This document shows positions 1 to 8,193 of a stretch of 64,000 bases of DNA, one piece after another; the first letter of the stretch is position 1; each line of letters starts with the position of its first letter. This DNA is from Candidatus Aminicenantota bacterium. GTDB taxonomy: Bacteria > Acidobacteriota > Aminicenantia > Aminicenantales > UBA4085. The position numbers and the translations under genes were made by a program. The stretch is from assembly GCA_017883285.1 (NCBI GenBank), contig JADGNV010000122.1, forward strand, positions 26,152 to 90,151, written 5' to 3'. The notes below the pieces were generated by a model that searched no databases, had not been told where the DNA came from, and worked only from the letters and a program-made list of their open reading frames with translations.

Positions 1-36
1 GTCATGGTGTTTGATATCCCGTAAGGAGGACATCTC

Positions 37-1092
37 ATGAAAAAACAAATCGCCGCTCTCGGCGTTCTTCTCGCGCTTCTGGCGGCCCTCGCGCCGGCCC
101 TGGGGGCCGGGCAGGCCGTGAACTCGCTCAAGGCCGTCGCGTTCCAGAAGACCGGCAGGGGGCTCGACGTGACGATCGCCGTCGAAGGCGAATTTCTCTA
201 TCAAGTCCAGGCCCTCTCGAACCCGACCCGCCTGGCGATCGACCTCTCGTCCCTCTCGAAGATCGACGCCCAGCCGCTAACCGAGGTCAACCAGGCCGGC
301 CTGAGCAGCATCCGCACCGGACAGTTCACGCCGCTCATCGCCCGGGTCGTCATCGATTTCAGCGGGGCCATGCCCGGCTACGAGATCGCCAGGACCGATA
401 CGGGGCTCGTCATCCGCTTCGGCGGAGATGCGAAGCCCGCCGAAAAGCCGGTCGTCATTGCGCCGCCCGTCCGGGAACAGCCCGTGCAGATCGTGAAGCC
501 GATCGAAACGCCCGCCGAGACCGAGCCCGGCGAAACCCGCAAGGGGTTTATGAACACGATGATCGGGTTCAATATCGGAACCTATCAGATCCCTTCGGAC
601 CGGTTCAAGGAGATCTACGGCGGGGACGCGACCCCGACGTTCGGGCTGAGCCTGTCCCGGACGTTCGCTCAGTATAAGGACTTTTCCCTCGACGTCGAGT
701 GGGGGATCCGGTTCTATTCCAAGACCGGGGCCGCGACGCTCTCGCAGGAGCCGGCGACATTCAAGATGACGCCGATCTCCCTCGCGGCGCGGCTCAACTA
801 CCAGGCGAAGTTCTTCCAGATGTTCGTGGGCTACGGGCTCGACTGGTACAGCTACGCGGAGACGAGCACGATCGCGGATACGACGGGGAACGCGAACGGC
901 AACCACTTCATCGCCGGGATCTATCTGATTCCGCCGGTGCTCGACGGGATGATCCGGGTGAAGGCGTACTACAAGTTCACGAGAGTGACGGCGAGCTCGA
1001 ACGGGATCGACGTCGACCTCGGAGGGAACGAGTACGGCGTAGGTCTGAGCTTCGGGTTCAACGTCTTCCAGAAGGCCGTGTTCCTGTTCTGA
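37..1092 (+). CDS. AMIN-domain outer-membrane beta-barrel protein
   Basis: A 351-residue secreted protein. Residues 1-24 form a signal peptide (MKK start, Leu/Ala-rich core, ALGA cleavage site). Residues about 28-130 match the AMIN fold, a periplasmic peptidoglycan- or envelope-binding domain (repeated beta strands, 'TRLAIDL', 'ARVVIDFSG', 'GLVIRFGG'). A Pro/Glu-rich linker (about 133-168) leads to a beta-barrel-like C-terminal half of alternating hydrophobic/aromatic strands that ends in Phe, as outer-membrane proteins do. The Shine-Dalgarno AAGGAGGA lies 8 nt before ATG. The C-terminal half is related to the barrel protein at 18273-18857. The ligand is unknown. Monocistronic: a rho-independent terminator follows. 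Confidence 0.8.
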   Translation: MKKQIAALGVLLALLAALAPALGAGQAVNSLKAVAFQKTGRGLDVTIAVEGEFLYQVQALSNPTRLAIDLSSLSKIDAQPLTEVNQAGLSSIRTGQFTPLIARVVIDFSGAMPGYEIARTDTGLVIRFGGDAKPAEKPVVIAPPVREQPVQIVKPIETPAETEPGETRKGFMNTMIGFNIGTYQIPSDRFKEIYGGDATPTFGLSLSRTFAQYKDFSLDVEWGIRFYSKTGAATLSQEPATFKMTPISLAARLNYQAKFFQMFVGYGLDWYSYAETSTIADTTGNANGNHFIAGIYLIPPVLDGMIRVKAYYKFTRVTASSNGIDVDLGGNEYGVGLSFGFNVFQKAVFLF

Positions 1093-1120
1093 CGCCCCGG
1101 AAACACATTTGGGACCAGCC

Positions 1121-1161
1121 GCGGAGGAGGCCTCCTCGGGGCCTCCTCCGCGTTTGTTTTT
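1121..1161 (+). terminator. Rho-independent terminator after the AMIN/barrel gene
   Basis: An 11-bp perfect stem (GCGGAGGAGGC at 1121-1131 with GCCTCCTCCGC at 1141-1151) and a 9-nt loop are followed by a T-rich tract (1153-1161). It sits 28 nt after the stop codon at 1092 and isolates that gene from the radical SAM gene. Confidence 0.85.
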
Positions 1162-1169
1162 CATCGGCC

Positions 1170-2621
1170 ATGACCCAAGACGAAAATCGGAGCGGGACGA
1201 TCGGACGCGCGGACGCCGCCTTCGTCAATCCCGCCTTCGCCTATCCGATCATCAAGGACAGGGGCGTCTTCTATACCAAGAAATGGCCTCCCCTGTCCCT
1301 GGCCTACGGCGCCGCCCTCATGGAAGAGAGCGGTCGCCGGGCGATGATCGTCGACGCCCACGCCGAGCGGTTGGGGCCGGAGCGCGTCGCGGACCGGGTC
1401 CGGGGCGTCCCTTCGATCTTCATCTCGACGAGCCCCCTCGACCGCTGGCAGTGCCCGGTGAACAACATCGCCAACGTCTACGAGGTCATCTCCGCCGTCC
1501 GCGCCGCGTCGCCGGGAAGCCGCATTTTCCTGACGGGCCCGCACGGGACGACCCTTCCCGAAAAAATCCTGGCCGAGACCCCGGCCGACGTCGTGATCCT
1601 GGGCGAGCCCGAGATCACGGTTCGGGAGCTGGCCGCGGGTCGCGCGCCGGAGGAGCTCGAAGGCGTGGCCTTCCGCGACGGCGGCCGGGCCGTCGTCCGG
1701 CCCAAGACGAAGTTCATGAACCTGAACGAGCTGCCCCTGCCCGCGTTTCACCTCCTGCCGATGGACCGGTATTTCTTTGATTTCCTCGGGAAAAAGTTCG
1801 CCGTCCTGGAGGGCACGCGCGGCTGCCCCTACCGCTGCTCGTTCTGCTACAAGGACATGTACGGCCCCTTCCGGTCGAAGACGAGCGCCAAGCTCATCGT
1901 CGAGCTCGATCTCGCCGTCGAAAAATTCGGCGTGCGGAACCTCTACTTCGCCGACCTGTCCTTCACCCTGAACAAGAAGCTCGTGGCCGACCTGTGTGGG
2001 GCGATCGTCGAGCGGGGCACCAAGCTCCGCTGGGCCTGCCAGACGCGCCTCGACCTCATCGACGAAGAGATCCTGACGAAGATGGCCGAGGCCGGCTGCC
2101 GACTGATCGAGGTCGGCGTCGAATCCGGCACGGAGACGATCGTCCGCCGAACGAACAAGTACATCCCGCCCCGGACCATCACCGAAGGCCTGCGGATGAT
2201 CCGCCGCCTGGGAATGGAGAGCGCGGCCTTCATGATGTTCGGCCTGCCGAACGAGACCGAGGAGGACATGCGGCGGAGCATCCGCTTCGTCAAGAAGATC
2301 GCCCCGACGTATGTCGCCTTCAACATCACCGTCCCCTACACCGAGACGTGCAACGCCGAGCTTTTCGAACCGTCGGCCGAGAGGGCGGTGTTCTTCCCGG
2401 CCCGGTGGAAGGCCCATACCGAGAAATTCCTGGACGCCATGCTCCGCCGGGGGATGATGTCCTTCTACCTCCGCCCGCGAACGGTCCTGACGCTCGTCCG
2501 GAACCCCCGGGCCTTCCTCCACAAAGTCGGCCTGTTCTTCGCCGCCGTGCGCGCCCGCAAGTTTGATGAGCGGCGCACGCCCCCGCCCCCCAGGTCAGTT
2601 GACTCCGGCCGCCGTTCATAA
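1170..2621 (+). CDS. B12-binding-domain radical SAM protein
   Basis: A 483-residue class-B-like radical SAM enzyme. The N-terminal third (about 35-150) resembles the cobalamin-binding domain that precedes such enzymes. The [4Fe-4S] cluster motif CPYRCSFC gives Cys219, Cys223 and Cys226. Typical downstream elements follow ('LYFADLSFTLNKK', 'GCRLIEVGVESG', 'FMMFGLPNETEEDM'). ATG1170 is preferred; the reading frame extends further upstream only through the previous gene and its terminator. Family members catalyse methylations or rearrangements in lipid, hopanoid and antibiotic synthesis. Its substrate is unknown, but it sits next to a GT-C glycosyltransferase and faces a sugar cluster, so an envelope-lipid or sugar role is an inference. 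Confidence 0.85.
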   Translation: MTQDENRSGTIGRADAAFVNPAFAYPIIKDRGVFYTKKWPPLSLAYGAALMEESGRRAMIVDAHAERLGPERVADRVRGVPSIFISTSPLDRWQCPVNNIANVYEVISAVRAASPGSRIFLTGPHGTTLPEKILAETPADVVILGEPEITVRELAAGRAPEELEGVAFRDGGRAVVRPKTKFMNLNELPLPAFHLLPMDRYFFDFLGKKFAVLEGTRGCPYRCSFCYKDMYGPFRSKTSAKLIVELDLAVEKFGVRNLYFADLSFTLNKKLVADLCGAIVERGTKLRWACQTRLDLIDEEILTKMAEAGCRLIEVGVESGTETIVRRTNKYIPPRTITEGLRMIRRLGMESAAFMMFGLPNETEEDMRRSIRFVKKIAPTYVAFNITVPYTETCNAELFEPSAERAVFFPARWKAHTEKFLDAMLRRGMMSFYLRPRTVLTLVRNPRAFLHKVGLFFAAVRARKFDERRTPPPPRSVDSGRRS

Positions 2622-4824
2622 TAAGATTTTTTCCCGAACCGGGGACCGACATCCCGGAAAGAGGACGCTCATTCCCGACGCCAAGCCGCTCCTGCGAAAT
2701 GGGGCCATCTATTTTCTGCTGTTCGCCTTGTTTTTCGGACCGCGCCTCGTCAACCTGTCTGCAGACCCGCCCAACAATCTCAGCCTGGACAGCGGCAGCG
2801 AATACGGCGACCCCGGCAACTACGCCTTCAACGCCCGCAGCAAGGTCACGCTCGGAGATTGGAAAGTCGGGGAGCTCGGGGCGGCGGCCTTCTCCCCGAT
2901 CCCCCATGCCCTGACCTACCTTGTCTTCCTCATCTTCGGGACCGGGATCGGACAGATGAACCTCGTCCCGCTCCTATTCGCCATGCTGCTCTGGCTGGCC
3001 CTCTTCCGGCTGGCATCGGACTTCTTCCCCGAATACCGGCTTTTGTTTTTCCTTCTCCTCACCGCGAACTATGCCTTCGGGAGCTACGCCCGGATCAACG
3101 ACCAGGTCATGCCGATGGCCTTTTTCGCGGTGGTCGCTTTGATCTTCTTCCTCAAAGCCTGGGACAGGCCGGGGTATTTTTTCCTGACGGCGATCTTCTT
3201 CGGATTCTCCTTCCTTTCGAAAAACGTCAAGATTCTCTATTTCGCCGCGGCCGTCATCCCGCTGGCCTTCGTCCTCATCACGATCCAGAGGGGCGAGATC
3301 AAACGGGTCCGGCTTCATCTCGTCCGCCTCGGATATGCGCTGGCCGGAATCCTGGCCGTCTTCATTCCCTGGTATTTTCTGATTTACCTCCGTTATCCGG
3401 AAGTCTTCCAAAGCATCGCCGCGATAAATACCGGGGCGGCCGCTCCCGGAGTGATCGGCGCCTTGGTGAAAAATTGGCTGGTCCGGCCGCCGTTCACGTT
3501 CTTCCCCGCGAACCGGGCCCTCGCCGTCCCGCTCTTCCTCTATTTCCTCGGCCTGCTGGGGACCCTGACCGCCCGGCGATGGAAAGCGCGCTGCTCGCCC
3601 CTGGAAATCGTCGCCGCGCTCTGGTTCGTGGTCGGCGTGGGCATTAACTCGCTCATCGGCTACCGGCCCGTGCGGCACTACATCGACTTGACGATCCCCC
3701 TGCTCATCCTGGTCAGCCTGTTTCTCGGAAGATTCCTCCGCGGTTTCGAATGGTCGTTCGCGAAAAGCCGGAGCGCCGAGCTGTTCGCCGGGCTCTTCGC
3801 CTTGATCTGGGTTGCGCTGTCCTCCATGCGCAACGGCCCGCTGCCCTGGGGATGGATCGACCGGGACCCCGTCACGGTCCTCGAGCTCTCCCTTGTCCTG
3901 GCGCTCGGCCTGGCCGTCATCCTCGGCTTGGCCCTCCGCTATACCGGCGACAAGCCCCGGACCGTCCCGCGCGCTTGGGCAGCGCCCCTCGTCGTCATCC
4001 TGATCGGGATTTACGTTTATCAAAATGTGGTCGAGTACGTGACCTGGCGCCGGACGCTGAGCTACGAACTCCGGACCATCGGCCGGGATTTGGGCCAGGC
4101 GTTCCCCCAGGGCGTGTTCTCGGGACTGCTTGCGCCGAGCCTTTCGCTCGAAAACCGGAACCCGGCCCATACGATGTACCCCCACTACGCCAATGACGAC
4201 CCCGGCTTTCTCGAGCGCGAGCGGGTGACGCATCTCTTCCTGGGGACCTACAACAATGAACAGCAGCATTACGACAATCTGTTTCCGGACGTCATGAAGA
4301 GGGCCCGGCTCCTCGTCCTCTACCGGATGTGGCGGAGCTGGTGGACGCTCTTCGACATAGCCAAGGACCTGCCGCCGGAGGACCCGGCCGTCCACGAGGC
4401 CGAGACGATGGAGCGGAGCGCCGGAACGCCCCTCTTCGACCCGCCGGCGGGAGGCCGGTTCGCGGTCCGCATCGATTCGCCCGATTGGGAGACCATCGGC
4501 CGCGACCGAATCGCCCTGCCGGTCCGCGGGGCCGTCCGCGGTCGACTCTTCGTCCGGCCGGCGGGAAACGGCCCCCTGGGCCTGCGCCTCTACGTCCGGC
4601 TGGCCTTGAGAGGCCGAACCGTTTTCAAGAAATTGTTCGTCGTGCAGGAATCGGGGAGCTCCCAGGACTACATCGGGCTCCCCTTTCAGGCCTGGATCGA
4701 AACAGCCGGGCGCTATCTCCTCGAAGTTCGGGCCGTGGGAACGGGATCGTTCTTTTTCGACAAGATCGAAATCCGGCCGAAATCGCAGAGCTCACCCGCC
4801 GGGACCGCGGATTCGAAACGGTAG
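2566..4824 (+). CDS. GT-C (ArnT/PMT-like) membrane glycosyltransferase
   Basis: An integral membrane protein with about 10-12 hydrophobic segments in the first 480 residues, then a soluble periplasmic C-terminal domain. The first loop carries the acidic GT-C signature ('EYGDPGNYAFNAR'), as in ArnT-type enzymes that take a sugar from a polyprenyl-phosphate carrier. The start is uncertain. TTG2563/ATG2566 lie inside the upstream gene without a ribosome site and give a non-membrane N-terminal tail. An in-frame ATT at 2671, six bases after GGAAAGAGG, would give a 717-residue protein starting just before the first membrane helix. The gene converges on the minus-strand sugar operon. Function by family; sugar unknown. 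Confidence 0.75.
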   Translation: MSGARPRPPGQLTPAAVHNKIFSRTGDRHPGKRTLIPDAKPLLRNGAIYFLLFALFFGPRLVNLSADPPNNLSLDSGSEYGDPGNYAFNARSKVTLGDWKVGELGAAAFSPIPHALTYLVFLIFGTGIGQMNLVPLLFAMLLWLALFRLASDFFPEYRLLFFLLLTANYAFGSYARINDQVMPMAFFAVVALIFFLKAWDRPGYFFLTAIFFGFSFLSKNVKILYFAAAVIPLAFVLITIQRGEIKRVRLHLVRLGYALAGILAVFIPWYFLIYLRYPEVFQSIAAINTGAAAPGVIGALVKNWLVRPPFTFFPANRALAVPLFLYFLGLLGTLTARRWKARCSPLEIVAALWFVVGVGINSLIGYRPVRHYIDLTIPLLILVSLFLGRFLRGFEWSFAKSRSAELFAGLFALIWVALSSMRNGPLPWGWIDRDPVTVLELSLVLALGLAVILGLALRYTGDKPRTVPRAWAAPLVVILIGIYVYQNVVEYVTWRRTLSYELRTIGRDLGQAFPQGVFSGLLAPSLSLENRNPAHTMYPHYANDDPGFLERERVTHLFLGTYNNEQQHYDNLFPDVMKRARLLVLYRMWRSWWTLFDIAKDLPPEDPAVHEAETMERSAGTPLFDPPAGGRFAVRIDSPDWETIGRDRIALPVRGAVRGRLFVRPAGNGPLGLRLYVRLALRGRTVFKKLFVVQESGSSQDYIGLPFQAWIETAGRYLLEVRAVGTGSFFFDKIEIRPKSQSSPAGTADSKR

Positions 4825-4837
4825 CGATCGGACCGCG

Positions 4838-5713
4838 TCAACCCTTCAGCAGCGCCTTGGCCACCGAGAACGTGTGGTAGGCCTCGGGGACCGATCCGAC
4901 TCCCACGATCACGGACTCGATCTTCTTGTCGACGACGTACGCGAACGCCTCTTCGGGCGACAGCCGCCCCCCTGCCAGCACCTTCTTGGCGATGATCTGG
5001 TAGCCGGACTCCGCCACGAGCTTCTCGCACTCCGCCTGGGTCGGCTTCATCATGAACCCCTTGGAATTCATGGGGGCCATGATCGGGAGCTTAAGCTTCC
5101 ACTCGATCAGGTGCGGCAGGAGCGTGCCGAAGTTGTGCGTGGCGAGGACGGTGTCGAGGCCGTAGGAGTCCTTGATCATGTCCTGGAAAATCGAAAGGAG
5201 ATCGGGATTCTGAGACGCAAGGGCCAGGTCGGTCACCTGGCCGTGGAGGATCACGCCGCCGAGGTTCAGCTTCTCGAAGCTCGCCAGCTCGAAATGGATG
5301 AGCTCCAGGAGGAGGTCCATGACGTCCTTGGAGAGGACGCTCTTGATCTTGGTCAGCGCCCGGAGCCCGAGCCGCATCTTCTGATACATGCTGAAACCCT
5401 TGGCCTTGGACAGGACCGCGCCGAGCACGCCCCGCTCCGAGGCCTCCATGGCATACTCGTAGGCGTTCGGAATGACCGGCATGACCTTGAGCTCCCCGAC
5501 CTTGGGAAATTTCTTCAGGGCGGCCATGATGTTGTCGCAGTTCGAGCAGACGAACGTCCGGACGCCCAGCGTGTGGGCCGCTTCGAGGACGGCCACGATG
5601 TTGTCTTCCTTGGCGAAGTGTTCCTGGAAATGGAGGGCCTGGGTCCGCGAAGTATAGCTGACGCCTTCGAAGGCGTTCGAACCGAGGATGAGCTTGTCGA
5701 GTTGCATGGTCAT
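4838..5713 (-). CDS. TIM-barrel, aldo/keto reductase-like protein
   Basis: A 291-residue cytoplasmic protein of alternating beta/alpha units. It has features reminiscent of the aldo/keto reductase fold: 'LILGSNAFEG' near the N-terminus, 'ELIHFELASFEKLNLGGVILHG' in the middle, and a C-terminal 'VLAGGRLSPEEAFAYV...ESVIVGVGS' like the AKR NADP-binding end. The canonical catalytic Asp/Tyr/Lys/His set is not clearly recognisable, so activity is open. It is the last gene of the minus-strand sugar operon, coupled to the Gfo/Idh gene by an ATGA overlap. I infer a tailoring or epimerising role in the same sugar pathway. Confidence 0.55.
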   Translation of the reverse strand: MTMQLDKLILGSNAFEGVSYTSRTQALHFQEHFAKEDNIVAVLEAAHTLGVRTFVCSNCDNIMAALKKFPKVGELKVMPVIPNAYEYAMEASERGVLGAVLSKAKGFSMYQKMRLGLRALTKIKSVLSKDVMDLLLELIHFELASFEKLNLGGVILHGQVTDLALASQNPDLLSIFQDMIKDSYGLDTVLATHNFGTLLPHLIEWKLKLPIMAPMNSKGFMMKPTQAECEKLVAESGYQIIAKKVLAGGRLSPEEAFAYVVDKKIESVIVGVGSVPEAYHTFSVAKALLKG

Positions 5714-6768
5714 TTCACCTCGTCGAGAGTGACCGCCGCCTTCCGTTCGGCCGACCGGTAGATCGCCTCGATCATCCGCTGGACGGCGAACCCGTCGGCC
5801 CAGGTCACGGCCGGGGCCGTCCCGGCCCGGCAGGCCCGGACAAAGTCCTGGTCCTCCTCGTAGAGCCCCTCGGCCCCGAGCTCAAAGCGCGATGTGGAGG
5901 GCATATCGATCTTGTGAATCGTCGTGAAGTCCTTGGGGTATCCCTTGGCAGCCTTGTAGAGGTAGAGCTTGACGTAGTCGTTGTTCAGCTCGAGGGTGCC
6001 GTTGTCGCCCTCGACGATGAGCTCCATATAGGGCAGGCGATAGCCTGGCAGGCTCCAAGAGACATCGAACGTGCCGGTCATTCCGTCGGGATATTCGAAC
6101 AGGGCGGTCGCCGTGTCCTCGACGATCGAATAGGGAAAGCCGATCCGGGCGACGACGCTCGCCGGAAGGCCGAAATAGGCATAGAGGAGATAGAGCAGAT
6201 GCGAGCCGACATTGATGACGACTCCCCCGCCGGACTGGGCCTTGTCGTAGTACCAGCCTTTTTTCCGGGAGAAGACCTCGGTCGTGTAGAAGGAGGAGCG
6301 ATAGCGGAAGGGCCGGCCGACCACACCGTCGGCCAGCAGGGCTTTGGCCTTCTTGCAGAGGGCCATCTGGGAAAGCAGGTAGCCCGTGGCGTTGACGACC
6401 TTCTTCTCCGCGGCCAGGGCGACCATCCGCCGGGCCGCCTCGAGGGTGTGGGCTAGGGGCTTTTCGGCGAAGACGTGCAGGCCGTATTTCAAGCACTGTT
6501 CGGCGACGGGCAGGTTCGCGGCGGCCGGGGTGCAGATCAGGGCCGCATCGGGCTTGACCTCCGTCAGCATTTTGTCCACATCGGAATAGAACGGCGCCTT
6601 CAGGCCCGCCTGCCGGACGTAGGTGGCCAGCTGCTTATTGATGTCCGCCACCGCGGCCAGCCGCGACTCGGGGATCATGTTCACCAGGGCGGTGTGGATG
6701 ATCCCCATCTTCCCCAAGCCGATGACGGCAACCTTGAGCTTGTCTTGGAGCTTATCCTGTGTTTCCAA
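5710..6768 (-). CDS. Gfo/Idh/MocA-family sugar dehydrogenase
   Basis: A 352-residue NAD(P)-dependent oxidoreductase. The N-terminal Rossmann fold begins 'VAVIGLGKMG' (residues 13-22). The family signature 'AEKPLAHT' (101-108) supplies the Lys-Pro that positions substrate and cofactor. The C-terminal alpha/beta domain includes 'GGGVVINVGSHLLYLL', which contributes the usual His. The start is TTG at 6768, supported by AAGGAG 8 nt upstream. In nucleotide-sugar pathways such enzymes oxidise C3 (or C2/C4) before transamination. Its direct neighbour is a DegT aminotransferase, which supports a ketosugar-to-aminosugar route. Substrate inferred from context. Confidence 0.85.
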   Translation of the reverse strand: METQDKLQDKLKVAVIGLGKMGIIHTALVNMIPESRLAAVADINKQLATYVRQAGLKAPFYSDVDKMLTEVKPDAALICTPAAANLPVAEQCLKYGLHVFAEKPLAHTLEAARRMVALAAEKKVVNATGYLLSQMALCKKAKALLADGVVGRPFRYRSSFYTTEVFSRKKGWYYDKAQSGGGVVINVGSHLLYLLYAYFGLPASVVARIGFPYSIVEDTATALFEYPDGMTGTFDVSWSLPGYRLPYMELIVEGDNGTLELNNDYVKLYLYKAAKGYPKDFTTIHKIDMPSTSRFELGAEGLYEEDQDFVRACRAGTAPAVTWADGFAVQRMIEAIYRSAERKAAVTLDEVK

Positions 6769-6802
6769 CGTTCAATCTCCTTGGGCGCAGCGGCGCCGCT
6801 CG

Positions 6803-7771
6803 TCATTCCCCTTTGTAATACAGGGGGACGCACCAGTGGTTCTTGGCCGCCCAGTCGGAGTTGGGCAGCTCGCCGTCCCGGCCCATGATCCGATGGCAGG
6901 GCTGGTCGTAGACCTTTCCGGTCGATTTCTCGATCGGGTCGAAGACGATGTATTTGTAATAGCCCGAGGCCATCCCGGCCGGGAACTTCACCCGGTTCGG
7001 GAATTTCGGGTCGAAGTGCTTCTCGGCGTAGGCTTTCTTCCAGGCCACGATATCGGCCATCCGGTCCACCTGGACGACGCCCAGGGCCGCGCCGAACTCG
7101 TTGATCCGCTGGTTCTGGCCGGGGACGACGTAGTCGGGCTTCCCGTAGTTGCGGCTCCGCTTGGCGTATTCCAGGAGTCCCACGTCCGCCGTGGCGAGGA
7201 TGCCGCCCTCGCCGGTGGTGATCGTCTTGGTCGCGTAGAACGAATAGACGCCCGCCGCGCCCCAGGTGCCGGGCTTGCGTCCGTTCCAGGAGGCGCCATG
7301 GGCGTGGGCGCAGTCCTCGAGGAGGACGATGTCCCGCTCTTTGCAGAACCGGGCGATCTCCTCGATCTCGAAGGCGATGTGGCCTCCGATATGGACGACC
7401 CACACGGCCGCCGGCCGGAACTTCTCGGCCTTGCGCTTGAGGTCGGCGAACGAGAGGCAAAGGTCCTCGCGGTTGCAGTCCACGAACTCGAGCCGGGCCC
7501 CGGCCTTGACAACGCTCAGGGGGGTGGCCATGAAGGTGTTCGAAGGGCAGAGCACGGTCCGGCCCTGGACCTTGAAGTATTCGAGAGCGGCCAGGGCGGC
7601 GCCGCTCCAGCTCGAGAAGGCGAGAGAGGGCAGGCCGTTCCAGGCCGCCCATTTCTCCTCGAAGAGCGTCGTGAAGCGGCCCTCGGTCCACTGCTGGGTG
7701 GAGAAGATTTCGTCCCAGTATTCGTGCGCTTTCTTTCGGTCGTCCAAATCGAAGCCGATCGTGAATTTCAT
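6803..7771 (-). CDS. DegT/DnrJ/EryC1-family sugar aminotransferase
   Basis: A 322-residue PLP-dependent aminotransferase, slightly shorter than the usual 360-400. The PLP lysine is Lys182 in 'YATKTITTGEGG'. 'LLEDCAHAHGA' (about 150-160) carries the Asp that contacts the pyridine nitrogen. 'SWSGAALAALEYF' and 'PSNTFMAT' line the cofactor pocket. AAAGGAG 8 nt upstream fixes the ATG. The family adds an amino group to keto-sugar nucleotides. With the adjacent dehydrogenase it forms the same pair as WlbA/WlbE-type 3-aminosugar synthesis, although the position on the ring cannot be read from sequence. Confidence 0.88.
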   Translation of the reverse strand: MKFTIGFDLDDRKKAHEYWDEIFSTQQWTEGRFTTLFEEKWAAWNGLPSLAFSSWSGAALAALEYFKVQGRTVLCPSNTFMATPLSVVKAGARLEFVDCNREDLCLSFADLKRKAEKFRPAAVWVVHIGGHIAFEIEEIARFCKERDIVLLEDCAHAHGASWNGRKPGTWGAAGVYSFYATKTITTGEGGILATADVGLLEYAKRSRNYGKPDYVVPGQNQRINEFGAALGVVQVDRMADIVAWKKAYAEKHFDPKFPNRVKFPAGMASGYYKYIVFDPIEKSTGKVYDQPCHRIMGRDGELPNSDWAAKNHWCVPLYYKGE

Positions 7772-7802
7772 GCCGAGTTCTCCTTTGCCCGGGGCCGCCG
7801 CC

Positions 7803-8183
7803 CTATTTCCCGGTCACCAGGACCGCGATCCCGGCCGTGATCAGGAGCAGGGCCACGATCTTGGCCGGCGTGATCGCCTCCTTGAACAGGAGGGCGGCGA
7901 AGGCCATGGTCGCCACGAACAGCACGCCCTGGATGATGAGCGTCGTGGTGATGATCTCGGCTTTGCGGATGATGAACATGTAGATAAGATAGCCCGTCCC
8001 GCTGAAGAAAAGCGAGATGAGGACGTATTTCGAGGTGACGATTTCCTTGACGATGGCGAAGATCCCCCCGGAGAACTTGAAATCGACCGCGCCCTTCTTG
8101 AGGACCGTGCCGGCGAACCCATAGACCACGCCGCTCACGACGGCGAGTAGGAAATAGCCGAGGCTGTAATAATTGATTTTCAC
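7803..8183 (-). CDS. Four-helix SMR/EamA-type membrane protein (ArnE/F-like flippase subunit)
   Basis: A 126-residue protein made almost entirely of four membrane segments (roughly residues 8-27, 41-62, 70-92, 100-122), the size and layout of small multidrug-resistance proteins and of ArnE/ArnF. The membrane glutamate of EmrE-type drug pumps is not present in helix 1, which fits a lipid-carrier translocase better than a drug antiporter. The GTG start at 8183 is preceded by GAGG; longer in-frame extension runs through the GT2 gene and is rejected. It lies 10 nt downstream of the GT2 gene. I infer that it flips the polyprenyl-phosphate sugar made by GT2. Confidence 0.7.
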   Translation of the reverse strand: MKINYYSLGYFLLAVVSGVVYGFAGTVLKKGAVDFKFSGGIFAIVKEIVTSKYVLISLFFSGTGYLIYMFIIRKAEIITTTLIIQGVLFVATMAFAALLFKEAITPAKIVALLLITAGIAVLVTGK

Positions 8184-8193
8184 GGCACCGTCC

